Shown: one piece after another, positions 45,416 to 52,717 of the stretch
Layout: each line of letters begins with the position of its first letter
How positions within the stretch are numbered: the stretch's first letter is position 1
Assembly: GCA_963719645.1 (NCBI GenBank)
Contig: CAVRCT010000007.1
Location: forward strand, 310,001-374,000
DNA: 64,000 nt
Origin: CAVRCT01 sp963719645
GTDB taxonomy: Bacteria; Pseudomonadota; Gammaproteobacteria; DSM-16500
Direction: 5' to 3'
Notes under the pieces: model-generated
Told to the model about the DNA's origin: nothing
Seen by the model: only the letters and a program-made list of their open reading frames with translations
Databases searched by the model: none
Made by a program: the position numbers and the translations under genes

Positions 45416-45855
45416 TAGATTTCTATCGTTTGAAGTTTATGGGTATTAAGTTCAAAACCGTGCGAACGATAAAAACGAAATCGTTCGCGTGCAAATTCTT
45501 GTGCGCTCGGTTCATTTAAAATTAATTCTAAGATGCGATTAAATTGCGTGTGACACGTTGGGACGGTATGACTGAGATTTAATAAAATGTCCCGGTGATT
45601 TTCCGGTGTCGCCTCTACACCAATTTGAATGGGCGGTGCAGAATACGGGCCTTCACCCAATAAATTATGCGGTAAAAAACTGTCTTCGCGATACGTCCAC
45701 AATAACTCATCTAACTGATGCGCTTCGGCTTGATCTTGAGCGTTAATAAATATCCGATGTTTTTGTTTGTATGCTTTTTCAATCAAACGACAGGCAAATT
45801 GCAATCGTTGCAATGGAAGCGCATCAGGCAAAATGTAAAAATCAATTTTTAACAT
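45415..45855 (-). CDS. holC: DNA polymerase III chi subunit
   Basis: Links the clamp loader to single-strand binding protein. It has 146 residues, begins MLKIDFYILPD, and has the conserved ACRLIEKAYKQKHRIFI, LWTYREDSFLPHNL and HRDILLNLS segments. It lies between pepA (5-bp gap) and valS (1-base overlap), the classic gammaproteobacterial order. Confidence 0.95.
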   Translation of the reverse strand: MLKIDFYILPDALPLQRLQFACRLIEKAYKQKHRIFINAQDQAEAHQLDELLWTYREDSFLPHNLLGEGPYSAPPIQIGVEATPENHRDILLNLSHTVPTCHTQFNRILELILNEPSAQEFARERFRFYRSHGFELNTHKLQTIEI

Positions 45856-45860
45856 AGCAA

Positions 45861-47354
45861 CTACTTACAACGGTTAATGAGAAATTGAGTGAGCAGTGGA
45901 ACGGGTCGACCCGTCGCATAACGATCGGTATTGCCTGACATCATCGCGGCAGTGCCTGCAACATCCAGATGTGCCCATTTGTATTGTTTGGTGAAACGTG
46001 ACAAGAAACAACTGGACGTAATCACACCGGCTGCACGTCCTCCGACATTCGACATATCGGCAAACGGACTTTTTAATTGATCTTGGTATTCTTCCCAAAG
46101 GGGTAGCTGCCAGGCGCGATCATAACTTTCTTGACCGGCGGCTAATAATTCTTCGGCTAAGTCATCATGATTACTCACTAAGCCACTGGCATGAGTGCCT
46201 AAGGCAATGACGACCGCACCGGTTAAGGTGGCGATATCAATGACGACATCGGGTTTGTAACGACCGACAAAGGTGAGCGCATCACATAACACTAAGCGAC
46301 CTTCTGCGTCGGTATTTAAAATTTCAATGGTTTGTCCTGACATGCTGGTGACGATATCTTCGGGTTTTGTTGCATGACCGCTCGGCATATTTTCTGCAGT
46401 GGCGAGTACGCCGATGATATTGATCGGTAATTTTAATTCTGCTGCTGTTTTGATGACGCCCAACACGGTAGCAGCACCACACATATCGTATTTCATACCG
46501 ACCATGCTGTCGGCAGGCTTCAACGATAAACCGCCAGTGTCAAAGGTGATGCCTTTGCCGACGAAAGCAATCGGTGCATCTTGTTTTTTTCCGCCGCGGT
46601 ATTCAACACAAATTAATTTTGCATCTTGATCGCTGCCTTTTGTCACGGCAAGAAATGCACCCATGCCTAATTTTTTCATGTCGCGTTCTTCAAACACGGT
46701 GGTTTTGAGATTTTTAAATTGTTTGGCCAATGCGCGGGCTTGTTCTGCAATATAACTTGGCGTGCAAATGTTGCTGGGTTGATTCGCTAAATTTTTTGTA
46801 TAGGTGACGCTGGCGGCAACGGCTAATCCTTCTTGAAGCGCTTTTTCGCACGCGGATAACGCATTTTTTTCCGCGACAAAAAAAGTGATTTGCGTCAGTG
46901 TGTCTTTCGGTGCGGGTTTGCTTTTGTAGTTATCGAAACGGTAAAGTGTATCTTCCGTGACCATGACAGCTTGTTTGATTTTCCAGGCGGGGATTTGTTT
47001 TGCCACTTTTAATTCTGTCAAAAAACAGGCTGCTGTTTTCACGTTGGCAGTGCTGAGCGCTTTGATGGTATGCGCAATGAGTTTACGGAAATCGCGGGGT
47101 GTTAAGTCATCTTCTTTGCCGCAGCCCATCAGTAAGACTTTCTGATTTTTCAATCCGGGGACGGTATAGAGCCAGGTCGTTTGTTGCAATTTGCCTGAAA
47201 TATCACCTTTTTTTATCAGTTGAGAGAGAAATCCTTGGCTCATTTTGTCAATTTTTTTAGCGGATGCTGTTAAGCTGCCTTGCTCAAATATGCCAATAAC
47301 TAGACAATCCGTGCTTTTCTTCTCAAGATCACCACTTGCGAGTGTTAACTTCAT
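45861..47354 (-). CDS. pepA: Leucyl aminopeptidase (cytosol aminopeptidase)
   Basis: M17 dinuclear metallopeptidase; homologues also bind DNA as site-specific recombination accessory and regulatory proteins. It has 497 residues: macro-like N-domain, then VGKGITFDTGGLSLKP with the metal-binding Lys/Asp, MKYDMCGAATVLG, and the family signature NTDAEGRLVLCDAL. GGAG precedes the ATG. It is divergent from lptF across 80 bp. Confidence 0.97.
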   Translation of the reverse strand: MKLTLASGDLEKKSTDCLVIGIFEQGSLTASAKKIDKMSQGFLSQLIKKGDISGKLQQTTWLYTVPGLKNQKVLLMGCGKEDDLTPRDFRKLIAHTIKALSTANVKTAACFLTELKVAKQIPAWKIKQAVMVTEDTLYRFDNYKSKPAPKDTLTQITFFVAEKNALSACEKALQEGLAVAASVTYTKNLANQPSNICTPSYIAEQARALAKQFKNLKTTVFEERDMKKLGMGAFLAVTKGSDQDAKLICVEYRGGKKQDAPIAFVGKGITFDTGGLSLKPADSMVGMKYDMCGAATVLGVIKTAAELKLPINIIGVLATAENMPSGHATKPEDIVTSMSGQTIEILNTDAEGRLVLCDALTFVGRYKPDVVIDIATLTGAVVIALGTHASGLVSNHDDLAEELLAAGQESYDRAWQLPLWEEYQDQLKSPFADMSNVGGRAAGVITSSCFLSRFTKQYKWAHLDVAGTAAMMSGNTDRYATGRPVPLLTQFLINRCK

Positions 47355-47355
47355 A

Positions 47356-47385
47356 TTCGCTCCATCCCAACAAATTCAGTATAAT
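47356..47385 (+). promoter_or_regulatory. Likely lptF promoter
   Basis: TATAAT (47380-47385) with a TTCGCT hexamer 18 bp upstream (47356-47361), about 50 bp before the lptF ATG in the pepA-lptF divergent gap. Confidence 0.45.
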
Positions 47386-47434
47386 GGGCAATTTTATATG
47401 ATTTAAAAGCAAATGCGAGTAAAAATTATTAACA

Positions 47435-48523
47435 ATGATTATTTCCCGATATTTAATTAAAGAAGTCCTGCAAACGTTGATTGCGTTGACATTTATCTTA
47501 TTGTTGGTGTTTTTAAGCCAGCAATTGGTGCGTTATTTAAGCTATGCGGCTTCCGGTAAAATTGCTGCCAATGTGTTGGTGCAAATTATTGGTTATGAAA
47601 TTCCGATTTTACTCGCTGTTTTATTGCCGCTTGGACTGTATTTGGGGGTCATGCTGACCTATAGTCGGTTGTATACGGATAATGAGTTACGGGTAATGCA
47701 TGCATGCGGGTTGAGTTCACAGCAACTCGCGCGGATCACTGCTGTTGTGGCGCTCTTAGTCTGTCTCATGGTCTCGGTGTTGGTATTTTGGATAAATCCA
47801 TCGATTGCTGCGGCAAAAGACAAGGCGTTAGAAGGCGGCTCAGCCGTTAATATTTTAGATACGATTATTCCAGGACGATTTCAAGTCAGTAACGAAGGAA
47901 GACGCGTGATTTACGTAGAGAAAATGACGCGTAATCACAAAGAAGCTAAAAATATTTTTATTGCAGAACAACAGAAACCCTCTGTGGCTGAGAGTGCAAT
48001 GCCCTGGGTGGTTTTATCTGCTAATCAAGGTTATGAGATGGTGGATCATGCGACCAAACAACCGTTTGTGGTGGCGAATGATGGGTATCGTTATGAAGGT
48101 GTGCCCGGTCAAAATAATTACAAAATTATTCAATTCCAAAAATATGCGGTGCGTTTGACGGACAATGAATTGAGTGCGAAACGACAAATTACCGAAGCGA
48201 TTCCGACGATGCAACTTTTTAAAAATTATCACAATCCCGATAATGCCTCTGAGTTGCAGTGGCGCTTATCAATTCCTTTATCTGCTTTGTTATTAACGTT
48301 CATCGCGATTCCCTTGAGTCAAGTGAAACCTCGGCAAGGTCGATATGCGACGTTATTTCCAGCCATTTTGATTTATGTGGTGTATATGAATTTATTATTT
48401 GTAGGGCGGAATTTGGTGGAACAAAAAATGGTGTCGACCACGCTTGGGTTATGGTGGGTGCATTTATTGATATTGGGCTTGATTTTAGTGATGTCATTCA
48501 ATTGGCGTAGGAGACGGACATGA
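47435..48523 (+). CDS. lptF: LPS export ABC transporter permease LptF
   Basis: Inner-membrane half of the LptB2FG extractor that pulls LPS from the inner membrane to the LptC-A-D bridge. It has 362 residues: three N-terminal and three C-terminal transmembrane helices around a periplasmic jellyroll (about 125-260). LYSRLYTDNELRVMHACG near 75-95 is the coupling-helix region contacting LptB. It overlaps lptG by ATGA. Confidence 0.96.
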   Translation: MIISRYLIKEVLQTLIALTFILLLVFLSQQLVRYLSYAASGKIAANVLVQIIGYEIPILLAVLLPLGLYLGVMLTYSRLYTDNELRVMHACGLSSQQLARITAVVALLVCLMVSVLVFWINPSIAAAKDKALEGGSAVNILDTIIPGRFQVSNEGRRVIYVEKMTRNHKEAKNIFIAEQQKPSVAESAMPWVVLSANQGYEMVDHATKQPFVVANDGYRYEGVPGQNNYKIIQFQKYAVRLTDNELSAKRQITEAIPTMQLFKNYHNPDNASELQWRLSIPLSALLLTFIAIPLSQVKPRQGRYATLFPAILIYVVYMNLLFVGRNLVEQKMVSTTLGLWWVHLLILGLILVMSFNWRRRRT

Positions 48524-49590
48524 TTCGATTGTTGCCGCGCTATATTGCAAAAAATGTCATTTGGGCGACGTTGCTGGTGATGGGTATTGTGGCAGGATTA
48601 GCCTATTTTATTGGGTTGCTGAATGAATTGCGTGATATCGGCGTGGGTGAGTATGGTGTGTTACAGGCCGCTATTCATGCTTTTTTAGAGTTACCTCACG
48701 GTGTTTATGAATTTTTCCCGATGCTGGTTTTGCTGGGTGGTTTAATGGGACTTGGGGCCTTGGCGTCTCATCAAGAATTGGTCGTGATGCGCGTGTCGGG
48801 TTTATCGATTCGAAAAATCATGTTAGCGGTTTTTAATGCGGCGATCGTGCTCATTCTGTTGGGCATGTTGATTGGCGAAATCATTGCGCCACGCGCGCAT
48901 TATTTAGCGGATATTCAAAAATCGGTTGCGCAAAGTGGTGGGCAAGCGGTGGTGACGGCCTCAGGGTTGTGGGTGCATGAAGGAAATAATTTTATCCACA
49001 TTGATCGAGTCATGGCACATAATCATTTGGAAGGGGTGACGCGCTATGAGTTTGATGATCAGCACAGTTTATTGACTTCGTATTATGCAAAAAATTTAGA
49101 TTACATCCATGGCCAATGGCATCTTGATCAGTTAGTGAAAACGACGTTTAGCAATAATCACACCCAAAGCGTGCAAATGAATCAAACGAATTGGGATTTA
49201 AAATTTAGCCCAAATGTTTTGAATATTGGATTGATTGAACCGGAAGAATTGCCTTTAACCAGTTTGTGGAATTATACCCATCACATGGTCAGCAATGGGT
49301 TACAGGCCAAAGATTTTGAATTCTCTTTCTGGAAGCGGGTATTGGAGCCCTTGACGATTTTGGTCATGTTATTTTTAGCGGTTCCATTCGTTTTTACGGC
49401 GCCGCGGTCTGTCACGTTAGGTTGGCAATTGATCTTAGGGATTGTGGTTGGTTTTATTTTTTATGTCATTGATGGCATACTAGGCCAGCTTTGTATCGTT
49501 TTTCAGTTATCGCCGTTCATTGCGGCAGCGATACCGATTATTTTATTTGCAGGAGTTGGGTATACGCTCATGATGAGGATAAGGAATTGA
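48520..49590 (+). CDS. lptG: LPS export ABC transporter permease LptG
   Basis: Partner of LptF. It has 356 residues with the same six-helix and jellyroll layout; SHQELVVMRVSGLSIRKIM (about 86-104) is the coupling helix, and FWKRVLEPLTILVMLFLAVP starts the C-terminal membrane part. The start overlaps lptF (ATGA) and the stop overlaps the following gene by one base (TGATG), pointing to a three-gene operon. Confidence 0.96.
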   Translation: MIRLLPRYIAKNVIWATLLVMGIVAGLAYFIGLLNELRDIGVGEYGVLQAAIHAFLELPHGVYEFFPMLVLLGGLMGLGALASHQELVVMRVSGLSIRKIMLAVFNAAIVLILLGMLIGEIIAPRAHYLADIQKSVAQSGGQAVVTASGLWVHEGNNFIHIDRVMAHNHLEGVTRYEFDDQHSLLTSYYAKNLDYIHGQWHLDQLVKTTFSNNHTQSVQMNQTNWDLKFSPNVLNIGLIEPEELPLTSLWNYTHHMVSNGLQAKDFEFSFWKRVLEPLTILVMLFLAVPFVFTAPRSVTLGWQLILGIVVGFIFYVIDGILGQLCIVFQLSPFIAAAIPIILFAGVGYTLMMRIRN

Positions 49591-50426
49591 TGGGATATTT
49601 ATTTAAAGTACTGCTAGGGATCGCGTTGATAGTCGGCGGCAGTTTCTCGACCGTGATGGCAGATACGAGTGCTCAACATCATAAAACGGTTAAACATACC
49701 ACCAAGAAATCGCATTCATCACACCATCAGAAAAAATCCAAAAAGCATAAGCACGGTCATCGAAAATACGTGCCATCGACGTCAGCGAATTTAGATGAAG
49801 CGGGTTCATCGATTCATTTCGGCACGTCAATGGAAGCGCGTTTAGTGCAATTTGTCCAAAATTCGTTAGAGAATTTGCGTTACAGTATTTATAAACCGGG
49901 TGGGGCGCATTTCGATGATTCGCGTGGTGTTTATATTGCGGATTGCTCGGGGTTTGTGGATCATGTTTTAAAAGAAATTCATCCGATGGCATTCTCCAGT
50001 ATTGTGACGTCGATGGAAGTTGAGAAGCCTAATTCTGCAGATTATTATGATTTTTTCTCTGATTTAGATGAGCGAGATAGTTATTGGGCGAAAGTCGATA
50101 ACATTGAACAATTGCGGCCGGGTGATATTTTAGTGGTTCGATACAAAAATGCGCATGGTCATGAAACGGGTGGGCACGTGATGGTTGTCATGGATAAACC
50201 GGTTCATGATATCGATTCTTTCATGGTTCGCGTTGCTGATTCTGCGCCAGCGGGTCATAGCGAAGATACGCGTTCTCCGCACGCCTCTGGAATTGGGATG
50301 GGAATTTTACGACTCAGAGCGGATCCTGATACAGGCGAACCGCAAGCATTTGCTTGGAAAATTGGTTCGCATTGGCAGAATAATGTGAACATTGCCATGG
50401 CGCGTCCCACTGATGTAACGGATTAG
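49590..50426 (+). CDS. Secreted NlpC/P60-like hydrolase with His/Lys-rich linker
   Basis: From the ATG at 49590 the 278-residue product has a signal peptide (MGYLFKVLLGIALIVGG, predicted cut after VMA) and a His/Lys-rich linker (about 30-60). The catalytic-type domain has a nucleophile-like Cys119 in YIADCSGFVDHV and His196 in TGGHVMVV, typical of NlpC/P60 and related papain-fold hydrolases acting on peptidoglycan or amide bonds. A longer frame to 49491 lies in lptG and is not used. Translational coupling to lptG suggests envelope work; the substrate is unknown. Confidence 0.82.
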   Translation: MGYLFKVLLGIALIVGGSFSTVMADTSAQHHKTVKHTTKKSHSSHHQKKSKKHKHGHRKYVPSTSANLDEAGSSIHFGTSMEARLVQFVQNSLENLRYSIYKPGGAHFDDSRGVYIADCSGFVDHVLKEIHPMAFSSIVTSMEVEKPNSADYYDFFSDLDERDSYWAKVDNIEQLRPGDILVVRYKNAHGHETGGHVMVVMDKPVHDIDSFMVRVADSAPAGHSEDTRSPHASGIGMGILRLRADPDTGEPQAFAWKIGSHWQNNVNIAMARPTDVTD

Positions 50427-50460
50427 AGAGTTTTCATATTACTAAGAAGTTATATGAATA

Positions 50461-50850
50461 TTAAGAAGCAGCGCCGGGTCCCCATTCGCCGCCGCAATTG
50501 CTACCGTAATGCGATGTTGAAATAATTGTTCCCTGTTGATCCGTTTTAAAAATAGCGGAACATTGTAGTCCGGTTTGTCCACGTAATGGAAAATCTTGGC
50601 CTGATTCAAGTAAACTAAAATTTGTTGTCGTTGCATAGAAATTAGCACCTGAATGCGTGTTATAAACATAATAACTTGTGCCCGTGCGTGTATGAAAGAC
50701 TTGATCAGCTACACCCCATTGTTTTTTTACCTGAGAAATATTTTTCCCCATCCAATTTTGTGGCTGCGTTTCATTTTGATAATGATAATTTTGTGATGCA
50801 CATGAGGCGAGCAAAAAAATACTGAGGGTAGCAACAAATAAAGATTTCAT
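50461..50850 (-). CDS. Small lipoprotein, unknown
   Basis: The 129-residue product MKSLFVATLSIFLLASCASQ has a lipobox (LASC, Cys17). The mature part NWMGKNISQVKKQWGVADQV followed by YYVYNTHSG resembles short outer-membrane-associated lipoproteins with an SmpA/BamE-like helix-strand start. The end is Cys/Gly-rich (SNCGGEWGPG). It is convergent with the preceding hydrolase. Confidence 0.78.
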   Translation of the reverse strand: MKSLFVATLSIFLLASCASQNYHYQNETQPQNWMGKNISQVKKQWGVADQVFHTRTGTSYYVYNTHSGANFYATTTNFSLLESGQDFPLRGQTGLQCSAIFKTDQQGTIISTSHYGSNCGGEWGPGAAS

Positions 50851-50958
50851 GTTTGTACTCCTGATAAGGTATTAGTAAGATTATACCATTTTTGGAGCGC
50901 TCCCTGACGATCGCGGCTCGGTAGCTCTCCGTCTCAATCCGAGCCGCGACCGTCAGGG

Positions 50959-51328
50959 CATGTCTTTATACATAACTTTCATGACTGCTGCTTAGAATGC
51001 CTTCCCCGCAAGGCTGACGGATCGACAAAAATTCCACCCATGTGTCGTCCTGAAAAATCTTACGCCCAAATCATTTGACCGTAGTTATTGCAGTAGCGCG
51101 TAAGATTTATTCAGGATCCACGAACGGAGAGCTCATTCCTGAATTTATAGGGATCGATGATACTCAAGTGGATCCTGAATAAATATTCCGTGCGATTACT
51201 GTCGCTGCGGTTAAAATATGTTGACGTCATATTTTTCAGGACGACACATGGGTGGAATTTTTGTCGATCCGTCAGCCTTGCGGGGAAGGCATTCTAAGCA
51301 GCAGTCTAAAGTTATGTATAAAGACATG
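50959..51328. mobile_element. Element J interrupted by E
   Basis: Ends CATGTCTTTATACATAAC and the inverse GTTATGTATAAAGACATG are flanked by a perfect 10-bp duplication ACCGTCAGGG (50949-50958 and 51329-51338). Without E it is 108 bp, a palindrome with inner arms GAATGCCTTCCCCGCAAGG. Confidence 0.88.
51014..51275. mobile_element. Element E, copy 2 (262 bp, inverted)
   Basis: Same length as copy 1 and in the opposite orientation, with ends CTGACGGATCGACAAAAATT and inverse. It lies exactly at the dyad centre of J. The flanks CCGCAAGG and CCTTGCGG are inverted, not direct, so no clean target duplication is seen. Confidence 0.88.
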
Positions 51329-51378
51329 ACCGTCAGGGAGCGGTTTGCGTTGCAAAAATGAAATCAATTTTCAAAGAC

Positions 51379-52563
51379 TTATTCCATCACCCATTGATCG
51401 GTGGCGGTAGAAAGAAATTTTTCAATGGGTAATCCTTGTCCGCCCACTAATAATGTTCGCTTTACTTTGTAATGCTGTATAAAAGCTTCAGTCCCTGGGT
51501 GTTTCTCTTTGTAGTAAGTGCTTTTGACTTCGATGGGAATGATTATTTTCCCCGCTTGCAAAATAAAATCGACTTCATAATTTCCTTCTCGCCAGTAGGA
51601 AGTATGAATGTTGCTGTTGAGTGAGTTATTTAATAAATGCGCTCCCACTGCTGATTCCACTAATCTACCCCAGTATTCACGATCTTTTTGCGCTTCTTGA
51701 AAAGAATAGTGTGAGCATGCAGAAATCAATGCCGTATTAAAGACTTGTAGCTTTGGGCTAGATGCACGTTGACGGAGTTTTTTTCCAGTATATTTTTCAA
51801 TACCGGTTACCATGCCGACGCCTTGCAAAATTTCTAAATAATGTGCAAGCGTTGTTGTGTTTCCAGCATCATGTAATTGACCGAGCATTTTATGATATGA
51901 CAAGACTTGTCCGGAATAATCACATGCTAGTTGAAACAATCGTCTCAACAACGCAGGTTTTTGGATAGAATTTAATAACAATACATCACGGGATAAAGTG
52001 GTTTCGATTAATGACTCTTGGATGTAGCGTTTCCAGCGTAGTTCGTCTGCGATTAGCTCAGCTGCGCCAGGATAGCCACCAAAATAAATATATTGCTCAA
52101 CTGTCCAACCAAATGCTTTTTGCATTTCAGCAAAACTCCAATGGGTGACTGGAATGATTTCAAACCGTCCTGCCAAACTTTCTGTTAAGCCTTGCTGCAT
52201 GAGTAGAGGCGCCGAACCGAGTAACACTATTTTTAATGGCAGTTTGTGACGGGTATCTTCATCCCAGCATTTCTTTACCAGGGTAGACCAATCATGAATT
52301 TTTTGTATTTCATCTAACACTAACAATGCCGTTTGCTTTTTGGCATTGAGTCGAGCTAAATCCCACTGTTGCTCAATCCAGATAGAATTTTTTGCAGCCG
52401 GTTCATCTGCGGATGCATAAATGACCGGCATCGGCAGTGAGTCGATAACTTGCTGCACTAATGTGGTCTTCCCTACTTGGCGAGGGCCTGCTAACACTTG
52501 AATATATCTTCTAGGTTCTTCTAATCTATTCAATAAGATAGGAAAAACATCACGTTTAAACAT
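51379..52563 (-). CDS. AAA ATPase with DUF4143 domain (3)
   Basis: The 394-residue protein from the ATG at 52563 (GAGGTG upstream) has Walker A GPRQVGKT at 26-33, Walker B TALLVLDEIQKI, sensor segment KIVLLGSAPLLM, and the C-terminal EGNYEVDFILQAGKIIIPIEV (E-V-D ... E-V-K). It is closer in organisation to copy 2 than to copy 1. A perfect 15-bp palindrome lies immediately upstream. Confidence 0.88.
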   Translation of the reverse strand: MFKRDVFPILLNRLEEPRRYIQVLAGPRQVGKTTLVQQVIDSLPMPVIYASADEPAAKNSIWIEQQWDLARLNAKKQTALLVLDEIQKIHDWSTLVKKCWDEDTRHKLPLKIVLLGSAPLLMQQGLTESLAGRFEIIPVTHWSFAEMQKAFGWTVEQYIYFGGYPGAAELIADELRWKRYIQESLIETTLSRDVLLLNSIQKPALLRRLFQLACDYSGQVLSYHKMLGQLHDAGNTTTLAHYLEILQGVGMVTGIEKYTGKKLRQRASSPKLQVFNTALISACSHYSFQEAQKDREYWGRLVESAVGAHLLNNSLNSNIHTSYWREGNYEVDFILQAGKIIIPIEVKSTYYKEKHPGTEAFIQHYKVKRTLLVGGQGLPIEKFLSTATDQWVME

Positions 52564-52577
52564 TTTGCACCTCACTA

Positions 52578-52621
52578 TTTACTCAATGGATTAAGTAAAT
52601 TTACTCAATCCATTGAGTAAA
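52578..52621. promoter_or_regulatory. Operator-like palindrome upstream of DUF4143 ATPase 3
   Basis: TTTACTCAATGGATT (52578-52592) and AATCCATTGAGTAAA (52607-52621) are perfect inverted copies. The 14-base spacer carries another TTTACTC half-site. The left arm ends 15 bases before the start codon of the minus-strand ATPase. Confidence 0.6.
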
Positions 52622-52684
52622 ATCAAGAGATGTGTGCCTCTTCTTTCTTGCAAAAAGCAGGTTACCCCGCTATCCTTGTCTACC

Positions 52685-52699
52685 TGAGAATGATTCTCA
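52685..52699 (+). promoter_or_regulatory. Fur-box-like operator
   Basis: TGAGAAT-G-ATTCTCA is a perfect 7-1-7 inverted repeat differing from the Fur consensus TGATAATnATTATCA at only two symmetric positions. It ends 18 bp before the ATG at 52718. Fur control by iron is inferred from the motif and position. Confidence 0.7.
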
Positions 52700-52717
52700 T
52701 TAACGTTAAGGATGGTT

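Larger units (their letters stand above)
50895..51345. repeat. Family F palindrome split by element J
   Basis: F arms (GCGCTCCCTGACGATCGCGG and GAGCCGCGACCGTCAGGG, then AGCG after the insert) enclose element J, which sits in the right arm. The gap between the lipoprotein and DUF4143 ATPase 3 is otherwise empty. Confidence 0.88.

Noticed and set aside
38388..52563. DUF4143 ATPases as transposases of the nested elements
   Set aside because: They have AAA and nuclease-like folds not known as MITE transposases, and their flanks do not carry the element ends; no evidence beyond proximity.
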